A stretch of DNA of 64,000 bases, taken from the NCBI RefSeq assembly GCF_001898805.1, contig NZ_MKVJ01000018.1:78197-142196 (forward strand), in the 5' to 3' direction. This document shows positions 34,334 through 43,029 of this stretch, one piece after another. Position 1 is the first letter of the stretch. Each line of letters starts with the position of its first letter. A program made the translations under genes and the position numbers. This DNA is from Leifsonia sp. 71-9. Its GTDB lineage: Bacteria; Actinomycetota; Actinomycetes; Actinomycetales; Microbacteriaceae. Below the pieces are notes generated by a model. It ran no database searches, had not been told where the DNA came from, and worked only from the letters and a program-made list of their open reading frames with translations.

Positions 34334-35493
34334 CGTGCCTCCGTCCCCGCCGACGCGGTGGCGCGCGCGTCCGGCGCCTCCTCGTCCACGTCGTTCACGT
34401 TCTCGCGGGTCACCGGGTGGCGCCGCGCCAGGGCGTAGAGCCCGAGGCCGCCGATCAGGGCGACGATCGCGACCGCGACCAGCCCGATCACGCTCGTCGA
34501 CGCGATCCAGGCGGCGAGTCCGCCCACCAGTGCGGCCGCCGGGAGGGTGATGACCCAGGCGGTCGCGATGCGCCCGACGATGCCCCAGTGCACGGAGGCG
34601 AGCCGCTTGCCGAGCCCGCTGCCGACGACGGCGCCGGAGGTGACCTGCGTCGTGGAGAGCGCGAAGCCGAGGTGCGACGACACCAGGATGGTCGCGGCGG
34701 CACTGGTCTCGGCGGCGAAGCCCTGCGGGGACTTCACATCGGTGATGCGCTTGCCGACGGTGCGCATGATGCGCCAGCCGCCGAGGTAGGTGCCGAGGGC
34801 GATCGCGAGGCCGCAGGCCAGGATCACCCACAGCTCCGGGCCGGAGTCCGCGTTCTGGTAGCCGGCGGCGATGAAGGTCAGCGTGATGACGCCCATCGTC
34901 TTCTGCGCGTCGTTCGTGCCGTGCGCCAGGGAGACGAGAGAGGCCGAGACGGTCTGGCCGTGGCGAAATCCCGCTTCCGCCCCGTGCGCCCGCGCGTTCG
35001 CGGTGATGCGGTACGCGGCGAACGTCGCGAGCAGCGCGACGAGACCCGCGACCGCGGGGGAGAGCAGCGCCGGGATGACGACCTTCGTCAGCAGCACTCC
35101 CCAGTTGACGGCGTTGAGACCGCCGCCGATGATCGCGGCGCCGATCAACCCGCCGAACAGGGCGTGCGTCGAGCTCGACGGGAGCCCGAAGTACCACGTC
35201 GTGAGGTTCCACAGCACGGCGCCGACCAGCCCGGCGAAGATGAGGGTCGGGGTGATCTCGACCCCCGATCCGCCCTCCTGGATGATGCCGCCGGAGATCG
35301 TCTTGGCGACCTCGGTCGAGAGGAACGCCCCGACGAGGTTCAGCGCGGCCGAGATCGCCACCGCGACCCGTGGTTTCAGCGCCCCGGTCGCCACCGAGGT
35401 CGCCATCGCGTTGGCCGTGTCGTGGAAGCCGTTCGTGAAATCGAACACGAGGGCGATCACGACGACCAGCACGACGGTGATGAGCACATCCAT
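34330..35493 (-). CDS. PiT-family inorganic phosphate transporter (second copy)
   Basis: A 387-residue phosphate symporter with about ten helices. Both PiT signatures are intact: GFHDTANAMATSVATGAL near the N-terminus and AHGTNDAQKTMGVITLTF in the middle. It is closely similar to the copy at 12.3 kb and has the same small downstream partner. Translation starts at ATG 35493 directly at the first helix. A PHO-box-like 11-bp repeat (35557-35573) lies about 65 bp upstream, implying induction by phosphate limitation through a PhoP-type regulator; the regulator is not in this window. Confidence 0.93.
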   Translation of the reverse strand: MDVLITVVLVVVIALVFDFTNGFHDTANAMATSVATGALKPRVAVAISAALNLVGAFLSTEVAKTISGGIIQEGGSGVEITPTLIFAGLVGAVLWNLTTWYFGLPSSSTHALFGGLIGAAIIGGGLNAVNWGVLLTKVVIPALLSPAVAGLVALLATFAAYRITANARAHGAEAGFRHGQTVSASLVSLAHGTNDAQKTMGVITLTFIAAGYQNADSGPELWVILACGLAIALGTYLGGWRIMRTVGKRITDVKSPQGFAAETSAAATILVSSHLGFALSTTQVTSGAVVGSGLGKRLASVHWGIVGRIATAWVITLPAAALVGGLAAWIASTSVIGLVAVAIVALIGGLGLYALARRHPVTRENVNDVDEEAPDARATASAGTEAR

Positions 35494-35556
35494 CTGCGTC
35501 CGCCTTCCGTCAGGATCCGTACGGTCTCCTGAGTACGCCGGTTCGGCGCGGCGCGT

Positions 35557-35573
35557 GTGAACTCCGGGTGAAC
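35557..35573 (-). promoter_or_regulatory. PHO-box-like direct repeat upstream of the second PiT gene
   Basis: On the minus strand GTTCAC occurs twice with 11-nt periodicity (GTTCACCCGGA then GTTCACACG). This spacing and core match actinobacterial PhoP operators. It sits at the expected distance upstream of the PiT start at 35493. Confidence 0.65.
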
Positions 35574-35607
35574 ACTGCCGCCGGTGCGTCGTGCGTATCC
35601 TGACGGC

Positions 35608-36223
35608 ATGCACGAACTGCCGGTGGCCGCGGGGGATCCCGAGGCCGTCGCCGACGCCCTGTCGGCCGCCCACGGGATCGAGGTGGCGGGCATGGACGCG
35701 CTGGATGCAGCGGTCTGGCGGGTGCGCCGCCGGGACGGGCCCGACTGGGTGGCGCGCGCCTTCCCGGCCTCGCGACCGGTGGACGCCGTGCGCGGCGATG
35801 CCGGAATCCTGGCGTCGCTGGCGGAGCACGACTACCCGGCCGAGCGGCTCGCCGCGGAGGACGCCGTCTCGGTCGTCGACGGCCATCCCGTGATCGTGAC
35901 CGGGTTCGTCCACCCGGTGCCGCGCGAGGAGCGCCGCGACACCATCAAGGCGGCAGGCGGCCTGCGCGCCCTATCGCCGGGTACTCGGGAGCGAACTCGG
36001 ACCCGACGGCGCCCTCGAACCGGCGGAGCTCGAGCGGCTGGCGGGGCTCATCCCGGCCCGTCACCTGGTCTTCACCGCGCTGAACGTCGCCCGCGGCCGA
36101 CTCCGCCCCGCGGCCGCCGTCCAGTCGGTGCGGACCGAGGCGGCACGCACACAGAGGATCGCCGACCGTGCGCGCCGGGTCTTCACCGCTCGGCCGTCAG
36201 CGCCTCGCGACGACCGGAACTGA
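35608..36223 (+). pseudogene. Phosphotransferase (aminoglycoside-phosphotransferase-like) gene with internal deletion
   Basis: ATG 35608, 6 nt after TATCCT, begins a kinase N-lobe: AVADALSAAHGIEVAGMDAL, then RRDGPDWVARAFPASRP and VTGFVHPVPREERRDTIKAA. At about 35966 the coding frame shifts by one. The other frame then reads YRRVLGSELGPDGALEPAEL, LIPARHLVFTALNVARGRL and a C-terminal helix to TGA 36221-36223. The central catalytic section with the HGDxxxxN and DxD motifs is missing altogether. A deletion thus joined the N-lobe to the C-terminal helices out of frame. The original function was probably small-molecule phosphorylation. Confidence 0.8.
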
Positions 36224-36257
36224 CGCCCGCGACCGCCCGGTTGCTAGTCTCGGCGCC

Positions 36258-36914
36258 GTGGCACTCCCATTCCTGCCGTACACCGTCGTCGGCATCGTCC
36301 ACCTCGTCGCGATCGCGGTCGGCGCCGACGGGCTCGTCGCCGTGACCAAGCCGCTGCTCATGCCCGCCCTGCTGCTCGCGCTGCTCGTCGCGCTGCCGTC
36401 TGCGGCGCGCCGCTCCGAGACGGCGCTCTGGGCCGGTCTCGGCATCCTGCTCGGCTGGCTGGGGGACGTGTCGCTGATGGATGCCGGCGCCGGCTTCGTG
36501 ATCGGGCTCGGGTTCTTCCTGCTCGGGCACGTCGCGTACGTCGTGCTGTTCGTGCGCCGGATGCGGACGGGGCGTCCGCGCTGGTGGTCGGCCGGATACG
36601 CCCTGTGGTTCGTCGCGCTGCTGGTCGTGCTCGCCCCGCACGCGGGCGCTCTGCTCGTGCCGCTCGCGCTGTACGGGCTCTCGCTCGTCGCCCTCGGCGT
36701 CACGGGATCGGCCTGCTCGCCCTGGATCGCCGCCGGCGCCGCCTGCTTCGTGGTCTCGGACAGCCTGCTCGGCCTCGACCGGTTCCTCCCCGGCGTCGCG
36801 CTGCCGCAGGTCGACCTCGCGATCATGGTCACCTACATCGCCGCGCAGGGGCTGATCGCGTTCGGCGTGGTGCGCCGGGCACGCGCGGTCGCGCTCGTCC
36901 CCGCGCTGGTCTGA
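36258..36914 (+). CDS. YhhN-family membrane protein (lysoplasmalogenase-like)
   Basis: A 218-residue protein with seven or eight hydrophobic helices. The family pattern is visible as VTKPLLMPALLLALLV, WAGLGILLGWLGDVSLM, FLLGHVAYVVLF, and VVSDSLLGLDRF, with the conserved Asp residues of the TMEM86/YhhN fold. Animal members hydrolyse lysoplasmalogens; bacterial activity is poorly known. GTG 36258 lies 7 nt after TAGTCT (leaderless type) and 34 bp after the phosphotransferase pseudogene. Confidence 0.88.
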   Translation: MALPFLPYTVVGIVHLVAIAVGADGLVAVTKPLLMPALLLALLVALPSAARRSETALWAGLGILLGWLGDVSLMDAGAGFVIGLGFFLLGHVAYVVLFVRRMRTGRPRWWSAGYALWFVALLVVLAPHAGALLVPLALYGLSLVALGVTGSACSPWIAAGAACFVVSDSLLGLDRFLPGVALPQVDLAIMVTYIAAQGLIAFGVVRRARAVALVPALV

Positions 36915-36931
36915 CGCCGCTACGCGGTCGG

Positions 36932-38134
36932 TCAGACGGTCTCCGGCGCGTCTCCGGCTGCCTTCCGTGCGGCGATCGCCCGGTCGACGAGCGTCGCGGC
37001 GACGAGCGCGGCCGCGACCACCGCGATCCCGATCACGACGCCCACCAGGCCGATGAGCGGCGATGCAAGGGGGAGCACCAGCACGAGGATGATCGCCGCC
37101 GCCGTCTTGAGCGGCCGGATGACGACCTCCGGCACCAGCGGTGCGTGCAGCACGTAGAGCATGAGCAGGAACACCGCGACCGGGATGGCGACCGCGTACT
37201 CGACGGCGGTGTCGGACGCGCCGTGGTGCTCCGCTCCCGCCTGCACCGCGACCTCCAGCCCCGCCCCGAGCGCCGCCAGCGCGGCGAACACGAAGAAGTG
37301 CCCGTAGCCCCAGTAGAAGGCCCGCCCGCGCTTGCTCGACAGACCCTCGCCCGCCGGCTCGAGGAAATACAGCCACCAGAGCGCGAACAGCAGCACGAGG
37401 CCCGCGACGGCGATGGCGACCAGCGCGCCGGACACGCCGTGCGCGGCGAGACCCTTCTGCACGCCGATGGCCGAGGCCGAGACGGACTCCCCGAGCACGA
37501 TGATCGTGAACAGCCCGTAGCGCTCGGCGATGTGGTGCGGATGCCAGGAGGTCATCCCCGTGCGCTCCGCCCATAGCGGCACCGACAGCTCCAGCACGAC
37601 GCCGAGCAGGAAGAGCCACGGACGCATCCCGGGCGGCAGGAAGCCCCAGGCGACCCACAGCAGCTGCACCGCCGCGACGCCGCTCGCGTACCGCACCGCG
37701 GTGGTGCGGCCCTCCGCGTGCTCGACGGCGGCCCGGACCCACTGCCCGACCAGGGCGAGCCGCATGATGAGGTAGCCGACGATGATCGCGGTGAAGTCGG
37801 ACTGCGCGAACGCGGCGGGCACACCGGCGGCGAGCACCAGCACGCCGCCCATCTGGACGAGCGTCATCAGCCGGTACGGCACGTCGTCCGTGTCGTAGGC
37901 GGACGCGAACCAGGTGAAGTTCATCCACGCCCACCAGATGGCGAAGAACACCATCAGGTACGGGCCGAGCTTGTCGAACGCGTGCCCGGCCTCGCCCGCG
38001 TGGGCGAGCTGCGAGGCGACCTGCGCGATGGCCACGACGAACGTCAGATCGAAGAGCAGCTCGAGCGGGCTGGAGACGCGATGGCGCTCCTCCGTCGAGC
38101 GACCGGACATCGGGATGCGGAACGCGATGCTCAT
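36932..38134 (-). CDS. Low temperature requirement protein A (LtrA) family
   Basis: A 400-residue membrane protein with about 10-11 helices. Family landmarks: SPLELLFDLTFVVAIAQ, WWAWMNFTWFASAYDTDD, the central HHIAERYGLFTIIVLGESV and WWLYF. Its biochemical role is unknown; the name comes from a Listeria cold-growth mutant. ATG 38134 is preceded at 7 nt by TATGCT. It is divergent from the VanZ gene with only 18 bp between start codons. Confidence 0.93.
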   Translation of the reverse strand: MSIAFRIPMSGRSTEERHRVSSPLELLFDLTFVVAIAQVASQLAHAGEAGHAFDKLGPYLMVFFAIWWAWMNFTWFASAYDTDDVPYRLMTLVQMGGVLVLAAGVPAAFAQSDFTAIIVGYLIMRLALVGQWVRAAVEHAEGRTTAVRYASGVAAVQLLWVAWGFLPPGMRPWLFLLGVVLELSVPLWAERTGMTSWHPHHIAERYGLFTIIVLGESVSASAIGVQKGLAAHGVSGALVAIAVAGLVLLFALWWLYFLEPAGEGLSSKRGRAFYWGYGHFFVFAALAALGAGLEVAVQAGAEHHGASDTAVEYAVAIPVAVFLLMLYVLHAPLVPEVVIRPLKTAAAIILVLVLPLASPLIGLVGVVIGIAVVAAALVAATLVDRAIAARKAAGDAPETV

Positions 38135-38152
38135 GTGCGCAAGCATAGGAGG
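38135..38152. promoter_or_regulatory. 18-bp divergent start region, LtrA / VanZ
   Basis: Minus-strand TATGCT (38147-38142) lies 7 nt before LtrA ATG 38134. On the plus strand AGGAGG (38147-38152) directly abuts the VanZ ATG, too close for a normal ribosome site. How VanZ is expressed is unclear. Confidence 0.4.
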
Positions 38153-38575
38153 ATGCCCCGTCGCATCCTGGCCGCCGTCACCCTCGTGTACCTGCTCGTC
38201 GTCGCGTGGATCACGCTGAACCCGTTCCCGCCGGACCCGCACGGCAACCGCCTGCTCACGTCGCTGCTCGCGCTGTTCGCCGAGACCCCGCTGCTGGCCT
38301 GGGTGACCTACGACGTCGTCGAGTTCAGCGCGAACATCCTGATGTTCGTGCCGATGGGGGTGCTGCTCACTCTGCTGCTCGGCCGCGACCACTGGTGGCT
38401 CGCCCTCGCCCTCGGCGTCGTCGCGACCCTCACCATCGAGTTCGTGCAACTGTTCCTGCCGGCACGCTTCAGCGACCCGCGCGACCTCCTGTCGAACACC
38501 CTAGGCACCCTCGTCGGCATCGCGATCGTGCACTTAGCATCCCCCGCCCACCACAAACCCACCCCCGCCCCGTAG
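38153..38575 (+). CDS. VanZ family membrane protein
   Basis: A 140-residue protein with four hydrophobic helices and the VanZ-like signature: VAWITLNPFPPD, then DVVEFSANILMFVPMGVLLT and the end LPARFSDPRDLLSNTLGT with conserved Asp/Asn. VanZ-like proteins alter teicoplanin sensitivity in some species; most homologues are uncharacterised. No van resistance genes are near. Its stop TAG forms the first base of the long dyad that follows. Confidence 0.9.
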   Translation: MPRRILAAVTLVYLLVVAWITLNPFPPDPHGNRLLTSLLALFAETPLLAWVTYDVVEFSANILMFVPMGVLLTLLLGRDHWWLALALGVVATLTIEFVQLFLPARFSDPRDLLSNTLGTLVGIAIVHLASPAHHKPTPAP

Positions 38576-38641
38576 CCCGCGAGCACAGGAAAAGTGCTTC
38601 GTTCTGCGCATGGAACGAGCACTTTTCCTGTGCTCGCGGGC
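38575..38641. repeat. 67-bp near-perfect inverted repeat (REP-like or terminator)
   Basis: The left arm GCCCGCGAGCACAGGAAAAG continues TGCTTCGTTC. The right arm returns it almost exactly (GAACGAGCACTTTTCCTGTG then CTCGCGGGC). A 24-bp perfect outer stem is followed by a one-base bulge and about 5 more pairs around a 6-7-nt loop. It fills the space between VanZ and the fructosamine kinase gene. The AAAAG/CTTTT core lies inside the stem, so a simple terminator is not the only reading. Confidence 0.9.
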
Positions 38642-38660
38642 CACGGGTAGCGTGGAGCGG

Positions 38661-39428
38661 GTGGAGACGATGGTGAAGGAGCGTGGTGGCGCGCCTGAGC
38701 GGTTCTTCGAGGCGGAGGCCGCGGGGTTGCGCTGGCTCGCCGCGGCCGAGGGCGGGGGAGGCGCGCGTATCGTCCGCGTCGCGTCCGTCGAGCCGGGCCG
38801 CATCGAGCTGGAGCGCATCGCCGAGGCGCGACCCACGGCGGAGGACGCCCGGGCGTTCGGCGCCGCACTCGCCGCGACGCACGCCGCCGGGGCCGCCGCG
38901 TTCGGCGCTCCGCCGGACGGCTGGGACGGCCCGCTCTACATCGGCCGGCGCCCGCTGCCCGTCGCCCACGAGATGTCGTGGGGCCGCTTCTACGCGAGAG
39001 ACCGCGTGCAGCCGTACCTCGACATCGCGGTGGAGGCCGGGGGCGTCACGGCCGCGCAGCTGCCCGCGATCCGGGAGGCGGTGGAGCGCGTCGCCTCGGG
39101 CGAGCTCGACGACGACGAGCCTCCCGCGCGCCTCCACGGCGACCTCTGGAACGGCAACGTGCTCTGGTCAGCCGACGGTGCCGTCCTGATCGACCCGGCC
39201 GCGCACGGCGGCCACCGCGAGACCGATCTCGGGATGCTCGCGCTCTTCGGCCTCCCGTTCCTGGACGACGTGCTGGCGGGCTACGACGCCGCGCGCCCGC
39301 TGCGGCCCGGCTGGCGCGAGCGCATCCCGCTGCACCAGTTGCACCCGCTCGCCGTGCACGCCGCCGGCCACGGACCGGCCTACGGGCGGGCGCTCGCCGA
39401 GGCCGCACGCGCCACGCTCGCGCTCTGA
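38661..39428 (+). CDS. Fructosamine kinase family phosphotransferase
   Basis: A 255-residue kinase-fold protein. The N-lobe has FFEAEAAGLRWLAAAEGG, and the catalytic loop is RLHGDLWNGNVLW with the following metal-binding segment VLIDPAAHGGHRETDLGML. Both motifs are diagnostic for the fructosamine/ketosamine-3-kinase family, which removes early glycation products. GTG 38661 was chosen because TAGCGT lies 7 nt upstream. The frame is open upstream through the dyad to ATG 38610, but that would encode the inverted repeat. ATG 38670 is another possibility. Confidence 0.9.
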   Translation: METMVKERGGAPERFFEAEAAGLRWLAAAEGGGGARIVRVASVEPGRIELERIAEARPTAEDARAFGAALAATHAAGAAAFGAPPDGWDGPLYIGRRPLPVAHEMSWGRFYARDRVQPYLDIAVEAGGVTAAQLPAIREAVERVASGELDDDEPPARLHGDLWNGNVLWSADGAVLIDPAAHGGHRETDLGMLALFGLPFLDDVLAGYDAARPLRPGWRERIPLHQLHPLAVHAAGHGPAYGRALAEAARATLAL

Positions 39429-39453
39429 CCGCCGGACGGAGGGGCGCGACTGA

Positions 39454-39695
39454 TAGGATGCTCGTGGTCGGCTGTGTGCCGACCGCCGGAGCAGGCTGGC
39501 AGGAGCTGGTCCTCGGTGGTGGTATCCGGATGCGCGACGAGCGCAGCCGTGTATTTCTACTGATGGCCAGACGGGCTCAGCCCACGCACCCGCATGGGAT
39601 GCCGCGTACACGTCGGACGTGTCGATCTGCCTGCTCGCTCCTTGGAGAGTCGCGCCCACACGGGGCCGCGACGTTAAACAAAGGAGAAAGACCTC
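39454..39695 (+). promoter_or_regulatory. pnp promoter and 230-nt structured leader
   Basis: TAGGAT (39454-39459) is a plausible -10. The transcript would begin near a perfect hairpin GGTCGGC-TGTGT-GCCGACC (39466-39484). A second small dyad, ACACGT-CGG-ACGTGT, lies at 39608-39622. AAAGGAGA precedes the TTG start. Long leaders that are cleaved or bound by PNPase mediate its autoregulation in E. coli; the same here is inference. No convincing ORF lies in the leader. Confidence 0.5.
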
Positions 39696-41990
39696 TTGGA
39701 AGGTCCCGAAATCAAATTCGCCGAAGCCGTGCTCGACAACGGCCGCTTCGGCACCCGCACCGTCCGGTTCGAGACCGGACGCCTCGCCCAGCAGGCGCAG
39801 GGCGCCGTGGCCGCGTACCTCGACGAGGAGACGATGCTGCTGAGCGCGACGAGCGCCAGCAAGCACCCGAAGGACAACTTCGACTTCTTCCCGCTGACCG
39901 TCGACGTGGAGGAGCGCTCCTACGCCGCCGGCAAGATCCCCGGCTCGTTCTTCCGTCGTGAGGGCCGCCCCTCGACCGAGGCGATCCTCGTCTGCCGTCT
40001 GATCGACCGCCCGCTGCGCCCCTCGTTCGTCGAGGGCCTCCGCAACGAGGTCCAGATCGTCATCACCGTCCTGAGCATCGCCCCGGACGAGTTCTACGAC
40101 GCTCTCGCGATCAACGCGGCCAGCGCCTCCACCCAGATCTCCGGTCTGCCGTTCTCCGGCCCGATCGCGGGTGTGCGCCTGGCGCTCATCCCCGGCAACG
40201 GCCAGCACGCCGACCAGTGGATCGCGTTCCCGAAGGCCTCGCAGCTCGAGGAGGCCGTCTTCGACCTCACCGTCGCGGGCCGCGTCCTCACCAACGCGGA
40301 CGGCTCCGAGGGCGACGTCGCGATCATGATGGTCGAGGCGGAGGCCACCGAGCACAGCTGGAACCTCATCCAGGGCGGCGCCGTCAAGCCGAACGAAGAG
40401 GTCGTCGCACAGGGCCTGGAGGCGGCGAAGCCGTTCATCCGCCAGCTCGTCGGCGCCCAGAACGTCATCGCGCAGCAGTCCGCGAAGGCGATCGCCGACT
40501 ACCCGGTGTTCCTGCCCTACTCGAAGGAGACCTACGACAACGTCGCCGGCCTCGCCTACGACGAGCTGGTGAACGTCTACCAGATCGCCGACAAGATCGA
40601 GCGCCAGAACGCCGACGACGCCCTCAAGGAGCGCGTCAAGGCGGCCCTCACCGAGAAGGTGGAGGCGGGCGTCCTCGACTCCGAGGTCCTCACCCAGTTC
40701 TCGGCGGCCTACAAGTCCGTCTCGAAGGTGGTCATGCGCGGCCGTGTGCTGCGCGAGGGCATCCGCATCGACGGTCGCGGCCTGACCGACATCCGTCCGC
40801 TCGACGCTGAGGTGCAGGTCATCCCGCGCGTCCACGGCTCGGCGATCTTCCAGCGCGGCGAGACCCAGATCCTGGGCGTCACCACGCTGAACATGCTCAA
40901 GATGGAGCAGCAGATCGACTCGCTGTCGCCGGTCACCAAGAAGCGCTACCTGCACCACTACAACTTCCCGCCCTACTCGACCGGTGAGACCGGCCGGGTC
41001 GGTTCGCCGAAGCGTCGCGAGATCGGGCACGGCTTCCTCGCCGAGCGCGCCCTCGTGCCGGTGCTGCCGAGCCGCGACGAGTTCCCCTACGCGATCCGCC
41101 AGGTGTCCGAGGCTCTCGGCTCCAACGGCTCGACGTCGATGGGCTCCGTCTGCGCCTCCACCCTGTCGCTGCTCAACGCCGGTGTGCCGCTGCGCGCCCC
41201 GGTCGCCGGCATCGCCATGGGCCTGATCTCCGACGTCGTCGACGGCGAGACCCGCTACGCGGCCCTCACCGACATCCTGGGCGCCGAGGACGCGCTGGGC
41301 GACATGGACTTCAAGGTCGCCGGCACGAGCGAGTTCGTCACGGCGATCCAGCTCGACACCAAGCTCGACGGCATCCCCTCGGAGGTCCTCGCGGGTGCGC
41401 TGACGCAGGCGAAGGATGCTCGCACGACCATCCTGAGCGTGCTCAACGCCGCGATCGACGCGCCGGACGAGATGGCCCCGACCGCGCCGCGCGTGATCTC
41501 GGTCCAGATCCCGGTCGACAAGATCGGCGAGCTGATCGGCCCGAAGGGCAAGACGATCAACGCCATCCAGGACGAGACCGGCGCCGACATCTCCATCGAG
41601 GAGGACGGCACCGTCTACATCGGCGCCGTCGACGGCCCGTCGGCCGAGGCCGCTCGCGCCCAGGTCAACGCGATCGCGAACCCGACCAACCCGGAGATCG
41701 GCGAGCAGTTCCTCGGAACCGTCGTCAAGATCGCCGCGTTCGGTGCGTTCGTCTCGCTCCTGCCGGGCAAGGACGGCCTGCTGCACATCTCCGAGGTGCG
41801 CAAGCTCGCCGGTGGCAAGCGCGTCGAGAACGTCGAGGACGTGCTCGGCGTCGGCCAGAAGATCCTTGTGGAGATCACCAAGATCGACGACCGCGGCAAG
41901 CTCTCGCTCGCCCCGGTGATCGCCGACGAGGCCGACACGCACGGCCGCGACGCCGCTTCCGAGGGCCCCTCGGAGCCGGCGGAGGGCTGA
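39696..41990 (+). CDS. pnp: Polyribonucleotide nucleotidyltransferase (PNPase)
   Basis: A 764-residue phosphorolytic 3'-5' exoribonuclease of mRNA decay. Two RNase PH domains are present: residues 10-240 ([20 protein letters not shown]) and 340-570 ([20 protein letters not shown], then [16 protein letters not shown] IAMGLISDV). The helical linker lies between. The KH domain follows ([17 protein letters not shown]), then S1 ([20 protein letters not shown]) and a short acidic tail. The start is TTG 39696 behind AAAGGAGA. The gene is monocistronic with a strong terminator. Confidence 0.97.
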   Translation: MEGPEIKFAEAVLDNGRFGTRTVRFETGRLAQQAQGAVAAYLDEETMLLSATSASKHPKDNFDFFPLTVDVEERSYAAGKIPGSFFRREGRPSTEAILVCRLIDRPLRPSFVEGLRNEVQIVITVLSIAPDEFYDALAINAASASTQISGLPFSGPIAGVRLALIPGNGQHADQWIAFPKASQLEEAVFDLTVAGRVLTNADGSEGDVAIMMVEAEATEHSWNLIQGGAVKPNEEVVAQGLEAAKPFIRQLVGAQNVIAQQSAKAIADYPVFLPYSKETYDNVAGLAYDELVNVYQIADKIERQNADDALKERVKAALTEKVEAGVLDSEVLTQFSAAYKSVSKVVMRGRVLREGIRIDGRGLTDIRPLDAEVQVIPRVHGSAIFQRGETQILGVTTLNMLKMEQQIDSLSPVTKKRYLHHYNFPPYSTGETGRVGSPKRREIGHGFLAERALVPVLPSRDEFPYAIRQVSEALGSNGSTSMGSVCASTLSLLNAGVPLRAPVAGIAMGLISDVVDGETRYAALTDILGAEDALGDMDFKVAGTSEFVTAIQLDTKLDGIPSEVLAGALTQAKDARTTILSVLNAAIDAPDEMAPTAPRVISVQIPVDKIGELIGPKGKTINAIQDETGADISIEEDGTVYIGAVDGPSAEAARAQVNAIANPTNPEIGEQFLGTVVKIAAFGAFVSLLPGKDGLLHISEVRKLAGGKRVENVEDVLGVGQKILVEITKIDDRGKLSLAPVIADEADTHGRDAASEGPSEPAEG

Positions 41991-42011
41991 TCCCCGCTCG
42001 CTGATCCAGCA

Positions 42012-42052
42012 CGCGAAGGCCGCGCCGACCTCTGGTCGACGCGGCCTTCGCG
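42012..42052 (+). terminator. pnp terminator
   Basis: CGCGAAGGCCGCG (42012-42024) pairs perfectly with CGCGGCCTTCGCG (42040-42052) around a 15-nt loop that can itself pair through GA/TC. It lies 21 nt past the pnp stop. Confidence 0.8.
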
Positions 42053-42111
42053 CGTTCTGGCCGCCGAGGCGGCGGACAGTTCGCCGTCTCGGTGCCGGTC
42101 AGTCGCGGGTG

Positions 42112-42358
42112 AGGAGGGGGCGCAGGCGGAACGGTCGGGAGGCGCTCGTGCGCAAGGCCGCGCAACTGCTCGACGGTGCCCCGCCGGAGTTCGCGTTCGT
42201 CGCCGACGGCCCCGCCTACGTCGGCCAGGCGACCGGCGCGCTCGCCTGGGCGTTCGGCCCGCTCGGGGCTCCGATCGCGCGGGGTATCGACATCATCGCC
42301 GTGCGCGACGGCCGGCGTCGAGCTGCGGACCCTGATCGTGGATCCCGCCGAGGGCTGA
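42112..42358 (+). pseudogene. Decayed NTF2/SnoaL-like protein gene
   Basis: The frame reads RRNGREALVRKAAQLLDGAP, then FAFVADGPAYVGQATGALAW and GPLGAPIARGIDIIAVRDGR. After about base 42316 the protein continues only in another frame, as VELRTLIVDPAEG, to TGA 42356-42358. No start codon or N-terminal half is present. The surviving part looks like the C-terminal beta-sheet of a SnoaL/NTF2-like protein, so this is a 5'-truncated and frameshifted remnant between pnp and the DJ-1 gene. Confidence 0.65.
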
Positions 42359-42383
42359 CACGCTCCGGCGCCGTGTCGCGGCG

Positions 42384-42995
42384 TCAGACCAGGCCGTGCC
42401 GCCGTGCGAACGGGTCCCAGCCGGAGTCCATGTGCACCTCGAGCTCGACGAGTGTCGCGACGTCGTCGGCGACCCGCTCGCCGTGGAGGTGCCGGATGAG
42501 CGCGGCGGTCATGTCCATCCCCGCGGCGACCCCCGACGACGTCCAGCGGTTGCGATCCTCCACCCAGCGCGCCTCCGGCACCCACGTGACATCGTCCCCG
42601 TGCGTGGTCGCCCACGCGAACGCGTTCTTGTTGGAGGTGGCGCGATACCCCTCCAATAGACCCGCCGCCGCCAGCACGGCCGAGCCGGTGCACACCGAGG
42701 ACACGATCTCGGCCGGCGCGGCGAACTCCCGCAGCCAGGCGAGGAAGGCGCGATCGCCGACCAGGCCGCGCGTCCCCATCCCGCCGGGAACCAGCACGAT
42801 GTCGGGAGTCGTGGCGTCGGCGTCGCCCTGCTGCGCCGCGATCTGCGCGCCCTGCGAGCTGCGGACCAGACCGCCGGCGGCAGGCCCCAGGTACTCGATC
42901 TCGAACAGGTCGGTGGCGGTGCCGAGCAGCTCCACCGGCCCGAAGACGTCCAGCAACTCGAATCCCTCGAAGAGCACGATCCCGACACGGCGCAT
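42384..42995 (-). CDS. DJ-1/PfpI family protein
   Basis: A 203-residue flavodoxin-like protein. The nucleophile-elbow cysteine is Cys102 in SSVCTGSAVLAAAGLL, with the conserved Glu early (FGPVELLG) and LVPGGMGTRGL. The composition matches the isonitrile hydratase/ThiJ-like branch and the effector domain of GATase1-AraC regulators, here without a DNA-binding part. ATG 42995 follows TAGGAT at 6 nt (leaderless type). The enzymatic role is unknown. Confidence 0.91.
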   Translation of the reverse strand: MRRVGIVLFEGFELLDVFGPVELLGTATDLFEIEYLGPAAGGLVRSSQGAQIAAQQGDADATTPDIVLVPGGMGTRGLVGDRAFLAWLREFAAPAEIVSSVCTGSAVLAAAGLLEGYRATSNKNAFAWATTHGDDVTWVPEARWVEDRNRWTSSGVAAGMDMTAALIRHLHGERVADDVATLVELEVHMDSGWDPFARRHGLV

Positions 42996-43029
42996 GGGGC
43001 GATCCTATGACGGGCGGCGCCGCTCGGGA

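Noticed and set aside
38153..38575. Glycopeptide resistance locus because of VanZ
   Set aside because: No vanR/S/H/A/X-like genes are near; VanZ-like proteins are common without resistance.
38610..38660. Extended start (ATG 38610) of the fructosamine kinase
   Set aside because: It would translate the right arm of the 67-bp inverted repeat; the GTG 38661 with TAGCGT fits better.
39459..39961. ORF starting ATG 39459 in the pnp leader
   Set aside because: It runs into pnp in another frame, has Arg-rich shadow composition and no ribosome site; the region reads better as an untranslated leader.
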